DNA of 47,903 nt. Source: Spirochaetales bacterium (GTDB lineage Bacteria > Spirochaetota > Spirochaetia > JAFGDJ01). The notes below the pieces were generated by a model. It was given only the letters and a program-made list of their open reading frames with translations, was not told where the DNA came from and ran no database searches. The translations under genes and the position numbers were made by a program. The stretch spans positions 1 through 47,903 of the forward strand of contig JAFGDJ010000214.1 in NCBI GenBank assembly GCA_016932135.1, given 5' to 3'. Positions 29,141 through 39,176 of this stretch are shown one piece after another; positions within the stretch are counted from its first letter, which is position 1; the number at the start of each line of letters is the position of its first letter.

Positions 29141-29773
29141 ATGGCCAGACCGAGAAAAGAAGACTTAGAAAACCTTGCCCCCACGGGGGATCGGATTCTC
29201 TCCGCTGCCGTGGACCTCTTTTCCCGGGAGGGTTTCGCGGGAACCTCCGTCCGCGCTATCGCCCGGCAGGTGGAGTTGAACGAGGCTTCGATTTACAACC
29301 ATTTTCCGTCGAAAGCCGCCATTCTGACAGCGGCCATCGACAGGCTGGAAGAACGCCTCCTGCGACCGGGCCTCAAAGCCGCAGAAGGACCGGCGGAAGC
29401 CTCTCCCGAGGCTCTCACCGCTGCGGTCATGAAAGGGGCGGCTAATTTCTTTTTACGGGCTGATACGGATATGCTCAAGACATGGCGCGTCCTGGTTATC
29501 GAAGAGTACAGGAACGCCAAGGCCAGGGAAGCCCTGGAAGCACACATCTTCAAGGCTCCCCGGGACTATTTCAAGAATCTTCTTTCCCAATGGCAGGAGG
29601 AAGGCTATCTCCGGGCCTCGGCGGATACCGAAGCCGCCGCCGAAGCCTTAGCGTCGGTCTTTTTCGAGTTCTCCTTCGTTGCCAATCTCTCCGCCGCCTG
29701 GAACCAAACGGACCCCGCCGACCTCAACCGCTTACGGAGCCAGGTCCGCTTCATTTCCCAGGCTTTGATCTGA
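29141..29773 (+). CDS. TetR family transcriptional regulator
   Basis: RILSAAVDLFSREGFAGTSVRAIARQVELNEASIYNHFPSKAAIL HTH. Confidence 0.93.
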   Translation: MARPRKEDLENLAPTGDRILSAAVDLFSREGFAGTSVRAIARQVELNEASIYNHFPSKAAILTAAIDRLEERLLRPGLKAAEGPAEASPEALTAAVMKGAANFFLRADTDMLKTWRVLVIEEYRNAKAREALEAHIFKAPRDYFKNLLSQWQEEGYLRASADTEAAAEALASVFFEFSFVANLSAAWNQTDPADLNRLRSQVRFISQALI

Positions 29774-29790
29774 CTCCCCGGTAAAACGGT

Positions 29791-30813
29791 CTACTGCCCC
29801 GAACACAACACCATGAGAGCTCCGTCGTACTCAAAGGTTTCGATGGTGTTCTCGGGGCAGAAGATGTCCGTGGATATAATTGCTCCCGTACCGTCACCGG
29901 TGTACAACTGCCCTGTAGATAGTCGTAATTGAGGAGCCTTAGCATAAAAGACATTTGATGCACAGGTGCAAGAAGAAAGAAAAGGCAGCTCTACTGTAAT
30001 AGAAGATATAGCAATATCTGAATCCACCCATGGCCCCAAGCTGCTATACCAAAGAGTGTCATCATCACTGAGCCGTCCAAGCACACCGCCGGAGGCTCCG
30101 CAAATTTCCATCAGCGTTGACGGTGCCGCCGGAATTGTATACACCACATCTTCAAGCGTCCACTGGCCGGCGGAGTACGTAATATCACGATACCTCACTA
30201 CGAACTCATCATCCATAAGCAATAACATGTCACTATCAAGATCTCTGCTAACGTCCACCGTATCTTCAGAAACCGTCATCCCCGTATCGTCCCAGTCCCC
30301 TCCTGTCTCATCATAGACCAGAAGCTTGTTGTCATCGGTCCAGATCAGGAGCTCTTCCGCGATCTGTAAATAGACCACTTCGTTTGTAATCATCGGCGGC
30401 GAGGGGATATCCGAGGCCTTCCAGGTTGAGTCTGTGTCGTCGTAGTACATGAAATGCAATAACAGAGGCGCCGCCACCGTTAAGGTGGTCTGGGCGGAAT
30501 CAGTATCGCTGCCGTCCGAGACCGCTACCTTTATCGTATAGACAGTCTCGTCCGCCGGGGCGGCGGAAAAGACGAAGGTGGCTGCCGTCTCACCGCTTTG
30601 CGGCGCCTCGTCCACATACCAGGAGTAGGCAAGGGTGTCTCCATCGGCGTCGGTAGCCGCGGCGGTGAAGGTTACTTCCTCCCCGTTGGCCGCGCTCGCG
30701 GCACTGGCGGATACTGTGACTTCGGGGGGAGTATTCACCGGCGGCTCGGGCGGACAGCTAAAAAACAGAAAAATACCAAGGAATAGAAAACCGGTCGTAA
30801 CATGCTTTTTCAT
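29791..30813 (-). CDS. Lipoprotein with PKD/Ig-like domain
   Basis: N-terminal lipobox (FLFFSCPPEPP) and PKD-like domain (VTFTAAATDADGDTLAYSWYVDE). Remainder not recognised. Confidence 0.7.
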   Translation of the reverse strand: MKKHVTTGFLFLGIFLFFSCPPEPPVNTPPEVTVSASAASAANGEEVTFTAAATDADGDTLAYSWYVDEAPQSGETAATFVFSAAPADETVYTIKVAVSDGSDTDSAQTTLTVAAPLLLHFMYYDDTDSTWKASDIPSPPMITNEVVYLQIAEELLIWTDDNKLLVYDETGGDWDDTGMTVSEDTVDVSRDLDSDMLLLMDDEFVVRYRDITYSAGQWTLEDVVYTIPAAPSTLMEICGASGGVLGRLSDDDTLWYSSLGPWVDSDIAISSITVELPFLSSCTCASNVFYAKAPQLRLSTGQLYTGDGTGAIISTDIFCPENTIETFEYDGALMVLCSGQ

Positions 30814-30826
30814 ATTTTTACCTTCC

Positions 30827-30845
30827 TATATATATATATATATAT
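30827..30845. repeat. (TA)9 dinucleotide tract upstream of lipoprotein gene
   Basis: TATATATATATATATATAT, just 5' of the minus-strand gene starting at 30813. Confidence 0.9.
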
Positions 30846-30897
30846 TGAAAGAGTAATTCTTGATACGGGTATTTGTCAACACAAATTTTCAGGTCGC

Positions 30898-30923
30898 TAG
30901 TATTCATCAAAAGATGAATACTA
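30898..30923. repeat. Perfect inverted repeat / hairpin
   Basis: TAGTATTCATC-AAAA-GATGAATACTA (11-bp arms, 4-nt loop). Confidence 0.8.
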
Positions 30924-30992
30924 ATTGCATTTGTATTACCTTGAAGTGTTTATCTTCGGAAACCAATATGAGATTAGTATGAATAACATTAT

Positions 30993-31607
30993 CTATGATA
31001 ATTCTATATTTATCTTCGGAATGCTCCAACAGTGAAAATCATCAAGATATTCAAATATTGTTATTGAACATACATCAGCCTTAAAAAGGTGTCGTTTATA
31101 GGGTGGAATAGATAAAACAGAACAGATCAATGTCCGAATAATACCATCATGCGCAACTAGAATATAATTCTTAAAATGATCCAAGGTCGCAAATACCGAC
31201 ATTATTCTTTTTGATGCTTCTTCTCCTGTCTCTCCATTGGGGAACCCAAAATCATGATTTCTCTCTATATAAGCATTCCAAAAATCCGGGTATTTTTGTT
31301 GCACTTGTTCATCGGTCATCTTTTCTATATCCCCGATATCGATTTCATTTAAGCGAGGGTCAATAATTGGAATAATTCCCTTTCGAGAAGCTACAGGCAT
31401 AATTGTTTGCTTTGTCCTGATATATTCACTTATATAGATAGCATCTATATCCACTTTATCAAAATAACCAACTAACTTCTGTGCTTTTCTTTGCCCCTTT
31501 TCACTAATTGGTTGATCGTTGAGTTTCAGACCCTTCCCGTAAAATTCCCCTGGTTTCTTATCTGCATGCCGAATAACAAAAATGCTCATTCCAACCTCAT
31601 CTTTCAT
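30993..31607 (-). CDS. Histidine phosphatase family protein (phosphoglycerate mutase-like)
   Basis: IFVIRHADKKPGE (RH motif), YISEYIRTKQT, ILVAHDGIIRTL. Markedly AT-rich compared with flanks. Confidence 0.85.
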   Translation of the reverse strand: MKDEVGMSIFVIRHADKKPGEFYGKGLKLNDQPISEKGQRKAQKLVGYFDKVDIDAIYISEYIRTKQTIMPVASRKGIIPIIDPRLNEIDIGDIEKMTDEQVQQKYPDFWNAYIERNHDFGFPNGETGEEASKRIMSVFATLDHFKNYILVAHDGIIRTLICSVLSIPPYKRHLFKADVCSITIFEYLDDFHCWSIPKINIELS

Positions 31608-31756
31608 TTTACTGATACAAATAATGTTTATAGCTTACACGAAGCATATTGACCTTCATATTATATAGATTCTCAATCTAATATATTTTCATCGGGAATC
31701 AATGACAAGTATCCGATTTTTTGGCAGAACTATAATGAATATACTATCCTGTACTT

Positions 31757-33457
31757 ATGGGACCAGGAATAAACAGCGTCCTGTCAAAGGATTTCCTTCA
31801 CCTTTCCCCCGACCCCATGGCCGTGCTGGATAACAACGGCCATCTGCGCAAAACCAATCCTGCCTTTGGACGTATTACGGGCATGACGGCAAGGAGATGC
31901 TCTTTAAACCGGCCGGCGGGTTCCTGCCGGACCGGGAAGGGCAATGGCTGAGGCTGCAGTTACACCGTTCCCGACAGACCGGTACAAGCAGCAGCTTTGA
32001 GTCGTCTTTCAGCTATCTCTCCGGTGAGAAGCGGATTATCCAGTGGCATCTGGTTCCTTTCTCCCGAAAAAGGTTGTTTTTCAAACCTCCGGCGAGTATA
32101 TCCTCATCCTGGACGCGGACCAGATTCCTCATCCTGGAATAATCGAAAGAACCGGCGGTTATTTCCGTGACGAGAAGGTAGCCTTCGTTCAACCCCCCAG
32201 CACTTCTACAACCTCCCGCCGGGGGACGCCTTCGGTTCCGACACTCCCCTGTTCTACGGCCCCATACTCCAGGGAAAGGACGGATGGAACGCCGCTTTCT
32301 TCTGCGGTTCCAACGCCCTCCTGCGCCGGGAGGCCCTCCTGCAACTGGGAATAATCGAATATGCCGGAACCATGACAAGCCGGGCGGCGAAAACCCTGAA
32401 AAAAATTCATACCAGCCTTCGGTGTTATAAAGCCGCCTCAGAAAATCAAAAGGCCTTCGTGGAATTGGTCCTGAAGGAAGTTCGGCAGGGTGAGGTTCTC
32501 CTCAAGCAGGGCTCTCCACTGGGAGAGATTTACAGCGTTTTGAAAAAAACGGTAGAAAAAACAGGTTGGGCTGCAGAACACCCCGGTGAGCCTCTGCCGG
32601 GGATTCCGGAACATCTCTGGGTGACCATGGATATCACCCGGGCGGAAGAAGCCATCCCCTTGCTTCCCATTTCAACCCTCAGCGTTACCGAGGATATGGC
32701 CACGTCTATCCGGCTTCACTCCCTGGGATGGAAAAGCGTTTTTCACAAGGAAATTCTGGCCGACGGTCTTGCCCCGGAGGATCTGGGAGCGGCTCTCTCT
32801 CAGCGTCTTCGCTGGGCTCAAGGAACCATCCAGGTGCTGGTCAAGAAAAATCCCCTGACGATAAAAGGCCTCACCCTGGGACAGCGGCTACAGTACTTCA
32901 CCACCATCTATTCTTACTTCAGCGGGTTCGCCGGCCTTATCTTTATCCTTTCCCCCATTATCTACTTGTTTACCGGCATCGCGCCGGTACGGGTTTATTC
33001 GGAGGAATTCCTCTGGCGTCTGATTCCTTTCCTTCTATTCAACCGAATCATGTTCCGGTACATTTCCAAAGGCATAAAGGTCCGGCGGGGGGAGCAGTAT
33101 ACCCTGTCCCTTTTCCCCCTCTGGATAAAAGCTGTCCTGGGTGTGCTTTTCGGCAGAAAACCTGGATTTGTGGTGACGCCTAAACAGCGGCAGTCAGGAA
33201 ATTACCTTTCTTTGGTGAAGACGCAGATCCTTATGGTGGTTCTGTCCGTAGCGGCTAGGGTGTATTGCCTTATCACCCGGACAACCTTCAAGGACTGCGA
33301 TATCCTGGGCATCTCCATCAATATGTTCTGGTCGATCTACAATGTCTTCAGCCTGATGATAATCCTTCGGGCGGCGGTGTATACTCCTCCCGAAGACTGG
33401 GAAAGCCGTCCGCCCGAGGACATAGCCCCCTGTAACGGGAAAGGAGAAGGAGTATAA
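31757..33457 (+). pseudogene. Disrupted PAS plus glycosyltransferase family 2 (BcsA-like) gene
   Basis: Homologous reading passes through several frames: PAS-like start (HLSPDPMAVLDNNGHLRKTNPAFGRITG), then frame 31897 (DGKEMLFKPAGGFLPDREGQWLRLQLHRSRQTG), then frame 32043 (GEYILILDADQIPHPGIIERTGGYFRDEKVAFVQ), then the 32372 frame (PQHFYNLPPGDAFGSDTPLFYGPIL...SQRLRWAQGTIQVL). Confidence 0.8.
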
Positions 33458-33459
33458 TT

Positions 33460-33822
33460 ATGCAGTACACCTTACAGGAAGAAAGCCTTTCGGCGGAACG
33501 AAGTCTGATACACCTTGCAGGACGCCTCACCGCCGCCAACGCCGGAGCGGTAAAAAAAGAGCTCTTAGATATCGTCGCTCAAGGGAAGAAGGAACTCATT
33601 TTCGATCTTTCCGGCGTCTCTTTCATGGACAGCTCGGGGCTCTCCGTTTTTGTATCCCTCCTCAGAGCTACCGGCGAAAGGAAGGGCTGGATAAAACTGG
33701 CAGCGCTGAAAGAGCTGCCCGCGGAAGTTTTTCGTCTTACCCTCCTGGACCGTATCATTGATCTGTATACCGATGTGGAATCAGCCCTGAGAACGGCCGA
33801 TTCTAACACCAGGACCTTTTAG
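33460..33822 (+). CDS. STAS domain anti-sigma factor antagonist
   Basis: LIFDLSGVSFMDSSGLSVFVSLLRATGERKGWIKLAAL typical SpoIIAA/STAS. Confidence 0.9.
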   Translation: MQYTLQEESLSAERSLIHLAGRLTAANAGAVKKELLDIVAQGKKELIFDLSGVSFMDSSGLSVFVSLLRATGERKGWIKLAALKELPAEVFRLTLLDRIIDLYTDVESALRTADSNTRTF

Positions 33823-33897
33823 GTTTATTTATCTCTATTGTTATTTATTGTCTGACGTCATAAACAGGCTGAAACGATAGACTATTTTAAGAAAGGA

Positions 33898-34278
33898 TCA
33901 TTCACTAGCATACGGCAGAATTTTCTGAATAACATCAAACAAAGTCCGAGCAGTAAATGGTTTCTGCAGGCAGAAGCATGCTCCTAATAGTTTAGCACTT
34001 TTGAAAAAGTTTTCCCCTATCGGATCACCGGACATAATAACAACAGGAGTACTGATACCAGTTTTCCTTATTTTTCGCAGAAACTCAATACCACCCATGT
34101 CCTCCATAACAATATCAGATATGATCAACTGGAATTGGACTTCTTCCAACATTTTCAACCCCTGGCTTCCGTCAACGGCAATTGTTACATCAAAACCTGC
34201 CGCATCCAGAGCATCCCTCATAGCATCGAGAATACGTACATCATCATCGATTATCAGTATACTCGATTTCTCATCCAT
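33898..34278 (-). CDS. Single-domain response regulator receiver
   Basis: ILIIDDDVRILDAM...LIISDIVMEDMGGIEFLRKIR...VVIMSGDP. Confidence 0.9.
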   Translation of the reverse strand: MDEKSSILIIDDDVRILDAMRDALDAAGFDVTIAVDGSQGLKMLEEVQFQLIISDIVMEDMGGIEFLRKIRKTGISTPVVIMSGDPIGENFFKSAKLLGACFCLQKPFTARTLFDVIQKILPYASE

Positions 34279-35824
34279 TTTTTGTTCCCGTTAACAGAAG
34301 TCTGTCGATGCTAATTAACCCTTTCTCTTTATTCAATGTAAATACGACCTTCGATATTTCTCTTCCTACCACGTAGGAGATGTGACAGATTTCGATATAC
34401 ACACCGGGATATACCGTTCCGGTTACTTCGACCCGTGCATTGTCATTCCTGTCCAGCTTGTTAAGAAGACCGAAAGCTGTCTCGTTAAGTTTATGAATGG
34501 ATCCTTTTATTTTATCCTGTAACTGTACCAATGCAGGATCTTCCGTTTTACTTTTGTATAATTCCTCGTTCACCTGCTTTAATTTCGATGCCAGTTTGAT
34601 ATTGTTATCCTGGATCCATTTCAGCTTATTTGCAACGGTATAATCTATACCACAGTATATGCTGGTCTGAGGCCCCATCTTGGTTCCTATCTGGGTCGCC
34701 TTTACCCCGTTCTGCGCGTATATTGTTCCGCCTACAATAACACCTTTCTTTCCCAACTCGATCTTGTCACAGGTATAGACCGCCGAATTAATGATACCCG
34801 CATCCAGGAATATCGATTTTTTTGCCTCGATATAGCAGTTTTCAATGAATTTAGCCTTAAGCATTCCTTCTATTTTGATAGATCCCTTTTTCCTTCCGAT
34901 AATACCCTGCTTTACGATCAGATTTTTATCACAGACAACTTCGGAAGCGTCAATTGTCTGGGAAGCATAAATCGATCCTCCAGCTCGTATCCTAAAGCCA
35001 TCCTTGATCTGTCCCTTTAAAACAACATCACCGGGAAAATCAACATTCCCGGTACTGTAATCCACGTCACCTTCAATATTTAAGACCTCGTTTATCCAGA
35101 ATTCATTGTTTCGTGATTCGAATCTGCCGTCACATGTGGCGATAATGATACCATTGGTCATTTTCGTGTTCTTCCCGGCTTCGATTTCTCTTTTTTTCTC
35201 AACCGCGTATGGAATATCTTTTCCTAATATAGTCGTACCGAAGGACCCTTCCTGCTGGGGCGCCAATCGTGCAAGTATGTCCCCTTCATGAACAAGAACA
35301 AAGGGGCTTATATCCCGAAAATCGACCCGCTCCTTATTTTCTCTTGAAATACCGGAATTTGTCTCTAAAAGATGCTCTTCGATGATGTAATGGGCCGGAA
35401 CTTCTTTAATAGGTCGCTTCCCTCTTGCAACGGTTACACCCTTTACCGGAATCAATTCCGTATTGCATTTAAAAACAGCCTCATGCACCGCTTCCCAGTC
35501 AAGTCCATGGGTTATCCCGTGTTCCTCAATAATTTTTTCCACTGTCTCAGGAGAAAGCGGTTTCATACCCTCGGAAGGTGGAAAAAAATCGGCCTCAGCC
35601 TTCATCTCATCTTCGGAAACCATAAGCTCCATGTATCCGTCGACCTTGAAATCAATCCCTTCAATATCTTCTTCGCTGAATCTTCGACGGACTTCCAGGG
35701 CAACCTGGCTGTCTATGATATCGCCTTCTGAAAACAGAATATTGTCCATTTTCTCAAGTTTTTCGATTTCCTTTTTCGTTTCCTCCAATAAATCTTCAAT
35801 AAAAAAGTCTCTTGATTTCTTCAT
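34271..35824 (-). CDS. FapA/DUF342 domain protein
   Basis: 517 aa with FapA-like beta-solenoid region (GDVDYSTGNVDFPGDVVLKGQIKDGFRIRAGGSIYASQTIDASEVVCDKNLIVKQGIIGRKKGSIKIEG). Confidence 0.85.
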   Translation of the reverse strand: MKKSRDFFIEDLLEETKKEIEKLEKMDNILFSEGDIIDSQVALEVRRRFSEEDIEGIDFKVDGYMELMVSEDEMKAEADFFPPSEGMKPLSPETVEKIIEEHGITHGLDWEAVHEAVFKCNTELIPVKGVTVARGKRPIKEVPAHYIIEEHLLETNSGISRENKERVDFRDISPFVLVHEGDILARLAPQQEGSFGTTILGKDIPYAVEKKREIEAGKNTKMTNGIIIATCDGRFESRNNEFWINEVLNIEGDVDYSTGNVDFPGDVVLKGQIKDGFRIRAGGSIYASQTIDASEVVCDKNLIVKQGIIGRKKGSIKIEGMLKAKFIENCYIEAKKSIFLDAGIINSAVYTCDKIELGKKGVIVGGTIYAQNGVKATQIGTKMGPQTSIYCGIDYTVANKLKWIQDNNIKLASKLKQVNEELYKSKTEDPALVQLQDKIKGSIHKLNETAFGLLNKLDRNDNARVEVTGTVYPGVYIEICHISYVVGREISKVVFTLNKEKGLISIDRLLLTGTKNG

Positions 35825-35830
35825 ATGGCA

Positions 35831-36181
35831 TCACTCTAAAAGAAACTGTAGAATCTTCCCTATTTCAAAGGGCTTCTTTACAAGTCCCTTTGCTCCGGCG
35901 TCCAGGGATTGTTTTGCCAGGGAATCCCCCGGAAAAGCGGTAATGACAAGTATTCTAGCGTTGGGTTTCTCCTTCAGAATCGCTTTTATCACTTCCACAC
36001 CGTTCTTTTCCGGCATTCGCATATCTATAAGGATGAGATCAAAATCATCCTTCAGCGCAGCCTGCTCACCTTCAAGTGAATTTGAGAATGTGGTTACCGA
36101 ATGCCCCATATCTTCCAGGATTGTTTCGAGAGCTTCGAGAATAGGTACCTCGTCGTCTATAGCCAGAATTTTCTTTCCCAT
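35831..36181 (-). CDS. Single-domain response regulator receiver
   Basis: KKILAIDDEVPILEALETIL...DLILIDMRMPEKNGVEVIKAIL...LVITAFPG. Confidence 0.9.
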   Translation of the reverse strand: MGKKILAIDDEVPILEALETILEDMGHSVTTFSNSLEGEQAALKDDFDLILIDMRMPEKNGVEVIKAILKEKPNARILVITAFPGDSLAKQSLDAGAKGLVKKPFEIGKILQFLLE

Positions 36182-36205
36182 ATTCCTCCGCCTTGTATTA
36201 ATATT

Positions 36206-38050
36206 TCAGATTTCCGCCGTTACTTTCTCTTCTGTTATTATCGGGAAATACAACGTTACACTTGTCCCTTTCCCGAATTCACTCCATACTTTAATAGCCC
36301 CTCTATGCTGCTGGATTATCCCGTACACCCGGTTCATTCCTATTCCGGCACTTTTTCCAAACTCCTGGGTGGTAAAATAGGGTTCGAACAATCTGTGTTC
36401 GGTTTCCCCGTCCATTCCTTTACCTGTATCCGCGATCTCGATGCAGCCGCACATGCAGCCGGGCTTATCGATGAATGAATACGTCAATTCACTTTTTACG
36501 ACTTTTTTATCAATTCTGATATATATATCCCCTTTTCTTTCGGTAGCAGCGACCGCGTTTCTGATAAGTTCCGAAAGGGCACTCTGAATGAGATCCAGAT
36601 CCAGCGAAACAATAATCATATCCATATGTGTTGCCAGACGTATATTATTCCTTACAGATACGGTCTTAACGATATCCGGTAAAACCGACTCTACAAACAG
36701 GTTCAACTCCACCGGCTCCAGTTCATAATTTTCCGAACCAATGGATGAAAGCAGGCCGTACGTAATATTGGATGCCCGTTCTACAGCAGAAAGTATCCTG
36801 GAGACAGATAATTGCAGGGTATTGTCCCCAGGAAGTTTCAGTTGAAGGACCTGGGCATGCCCGGATATTCCGGCCAGGATGTTATTGATATCATGGGCGA
36901 TTCCGGCGGCCAGGGTATTGATCATCTTCATCTGCCGGTTCCGCTCATTAAGAATGGCCATCCGTTCATGGTCCTCTTCAAGGCGCTTTATAGCGGTAAG
37001 ATCAATGATGCTTCCCTCCACCCTTAGCGACCCGTCCAGTTCCTGGGTGATATATCCTGTAATCATAACTACAATTGACTCGCTGCTGTATTTCCTCATC
37101 TTATATTTTTCATTCTTGATGAAGGTATCCTCTTTAAGCCGTTTAATCATTTTTAAATATTCATCAGAATCAACGAAAAAATCCGGCAATTTAAGAATTT
37201 CCAACTGGGCTTCGCCGGGGATGCGAAAAAGATCCCGGAACGCTTGGTTGGCCATTATTATTTCACCGGTGAACTTCATATGAAAGATCGGAATCTGACT
37301 TTCAGAAAACAACCTTTTATACCGATTCTTGCTTATCGTCAGTTCCCTCTGAGAAGATAAAAGTTCCGTGATATCGGTAAAACTCGCAACAAGCAATTCC
37401 CTTTTGCCGATAACAGCCTTTCGGATGGTTTTCTGAATGGATATTTCCCTGCCTTTTTGTGTCAGCAGGCTCTGTTGCGCTTTATCAACACTTTGTCCCA
37501 GATCCGTAACAGGGCAGGAACCCCGCAGGGTATTGCAGATATAACCGTAACACTCTTTTCCTATCAGCGAATCTTTATCGCTCCCCGTTATATCCAGAGC
37601 TTCTGAATTGATATCCAGTATTATGTGGGTACGGGGATCTACGATCATGATCCCTACGGGAATGTTGTTTATGAGACCATACCATTCATTCTTCTGTTTC
37701 GATACCTCCGTGGATACAAGTCTCAACTCTTCTTTCATTGTAAAATAACTGCCAAGAACAGCGCCGGTACTCAAAAGAAACAGGGCAAGTCCGGGCAGGA
37801 AAAACATTATGTCCTCGATATGCAGCCATCGGAGGATGCCAAAAATAACCAGAATCGACAGAAAAGCCACCGCTGCCCCCCCCCGAAGACCCTGGAACCG
37901 GGCGGCAAAAAAAATTGGTATAAGAAATATGGTAGAAGCCGAGACGACAGCCCTTTCAATATCGAAAAGGATAAGAACAGAAGAACCTGCGATGAAAGCG
38001 GCTGCGATTATCAAGATCTTCGTAACTGACCCGGGATTATCTGTCAGCAT
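36206..38050 (-). CDS. PAS sensor histidine kinase (membrane-bound)
   Basis: H-box AAGIAHDINNILAGISGHAQVL; ATPase GCIEIADTGKGMD, SAGIGMNRVYGII; N-terminal TM segments. Start MLTDNPGS at 38050 preferred over 38152. Confidence 0.9.
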   Translation of the reverse strand: MLTDNPGSVTKILIIAAAFIAGSSVLILFDIERAVVSASTIFLIPIFFAARFQGLRGGAAVAFLSILVIFGILRWLHIEDIMFFLPGLALFLLSTGAVLGSYFTMKEELRLVSTEVSKQKNEWYGLINNIPVGIMIVDPRTHIILDINSEALDITGSDKDSLIGKECYGYICNTLRGSCPVTDLGQSVDKAQQSLLTQKGREISIQKTIRKAVIGKRELLVASFTDITELLSSQRELTISKNRYKRLFSESQIPIFHMKFTGEIIMANQAFRDLFRIPGEAQLEILKLPDFFVDSDEYLKMIKRLKEDTFIKNEKYKMRKYSSESIVVMITGYITQELDGSLRVEGSIIDLTAIKRLEEDHERMAILNERNRQMKMINTLAAGIAHDINNILAGISGHAQVLQLKLPGDNTLQLSVSRILSAVERASNITYGLLSSIGSENYELEPVELNLFVESVLPDIVKTVSVRNNIRLATHMDMIIVSLDLDLIQSALSELIRNAVAATERKGDIYIRIDKKVVKSELTYSFIDKPGCMCGCIEIADTGKGMDGETEHRLFEPYFTTQEFGKSAGIGMNRVYGIIQQHRGAIKVWSEFGKGTSVTLYFPIITEEKVTAEI

Positions 38051-39176
38051 GTAATTTCGCTCCAGTTTCGCCCCTTTCATCAAAGATATCCGGCACCTCC
38101 GAGAACCGTTCCTTTGTCCGCAAGATTTCATCCTTGACCGATAAAAAAGCATCGACTAATGCCGGATCAAAATGAAAACCCCTTCCTTCCAGTATAATAC
38201 GAAAGGCTCTATCCGTGGGAAAAGCATCCTTGTACGGCCGTTTCGTCGTAAGGGCGTCAAAGACATCAGCTACGGCCGTAATCCTGCCCTCCACGGGTAT
38301 CTCTTCGCCCTTTAATCCTCTCGGATAGCCCGTGCCATCCCATTTTTCGTGATGGGTCAGGGCTATCGTTCGTGCCTTAACGAGGAATTCATCCGACGAT
38401 CCCTCCAGGATTTTTGCTCCGATGATTGTATGCTCCTGCATTAACAGCCATTCTCTCGGCAGAAGCTTACCGGTTTTCCTTAGAATACTGTCGGGGATTC
38501 CTATTTTCCCGATATCGTGCATGGGCGTGGTATACAACAGCATTTCCCTATCCGCTTCCGGGATTCCCGTTTTTTCAGCCAAGGTGGCAGAGTAATGACT
38601 CATCCTCTGCAAATGGGTGGAGGTATCTTCGTCCCTGTATTCAGCTGCCCGGGAAAGACAATAGATAGTGCTGAGGGAACTGGTTTTAAGTTTCCTGTTC
38701 GCCAGAGCCAGTTCCTCCAGGGTGTTCCGCAACTCCCTGGTCCGTTCACCAACGGTGTCTTCTAATTTTTTTTGGTAGTTCAACATGTAGTCGTGATAGG
38801 CCTTAACCTTAACCAACGAGCGGACCCGTGCTTTCAGCTCTGCCAGATGGGGCGGCTTATTAAGGAAATCATCCGCCCCCATTTGCAGCGCCGCAATCCG
38901 TGATTCCGAGTCGTCCATGCCGCTTACAATGACCACCGGGATATTCCGAAGGGAGGGATCACTCTTGATACGGCGGGTAGTTTCCAGGCCGTCCATTACC
39001 TCCATGTTGATATCGAGAAGCACCACATCCACTTCATCACATGCGAGTATATCAAGAGCCTGTGCACCGCTTTCCGCCTGCAGGGTTCTATAGCCCTCCA
39101 AGTTGAGCATTTCAGTGATTGTTTCTCGAATTCGGGGGTCATCGTCCGTAACCAGGATGGTCTCCGGCCTGCTCAC
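38037..39176 (-). CDS. Response regulator with HD-GYP domain
   Basis: REC (ILVTDDDPRIRETI...VVLLDINMEVMDG) plus HD-GYP motifs TTPMHDIGKIGIPDSIL and HHEKWDGTGYPRGLKGEEIP. GTG start overlapping the upstream stop. Confidence 0.93.
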   Translation of the reverse strand: MSRPETILVTDDDPRIRETITEMLNLEGYRTLQAESGAQALDILACDEVDVVLLDINMEVMDGLETTRRIKSDPSLRNIPVVIVSGMDDSESRIAALQMGADDFLNKPPHLAELKARVRSLVKVKAYHDYMLNYQKKLEDTVGERTRELRNTLEELALANRKLKTSSLSTIYCLSRAAEYRDEDTSTHLQRMSHYSATLAEKTGIPEADREMLLYTTPMHDIGKIGIPDSILRKTGKLLPREWLLMQEHTIIGAKILEGSSDEFLVKARTIALTHHEKWDGTGYPRGLKGEEIPVEGRITAVADVFDALTTKRPYKDAFPTDRAFRIILEGRGFHFDPALVDAFLSVKDEILRTKERFSEVPDIFDERGETGAKLHADR

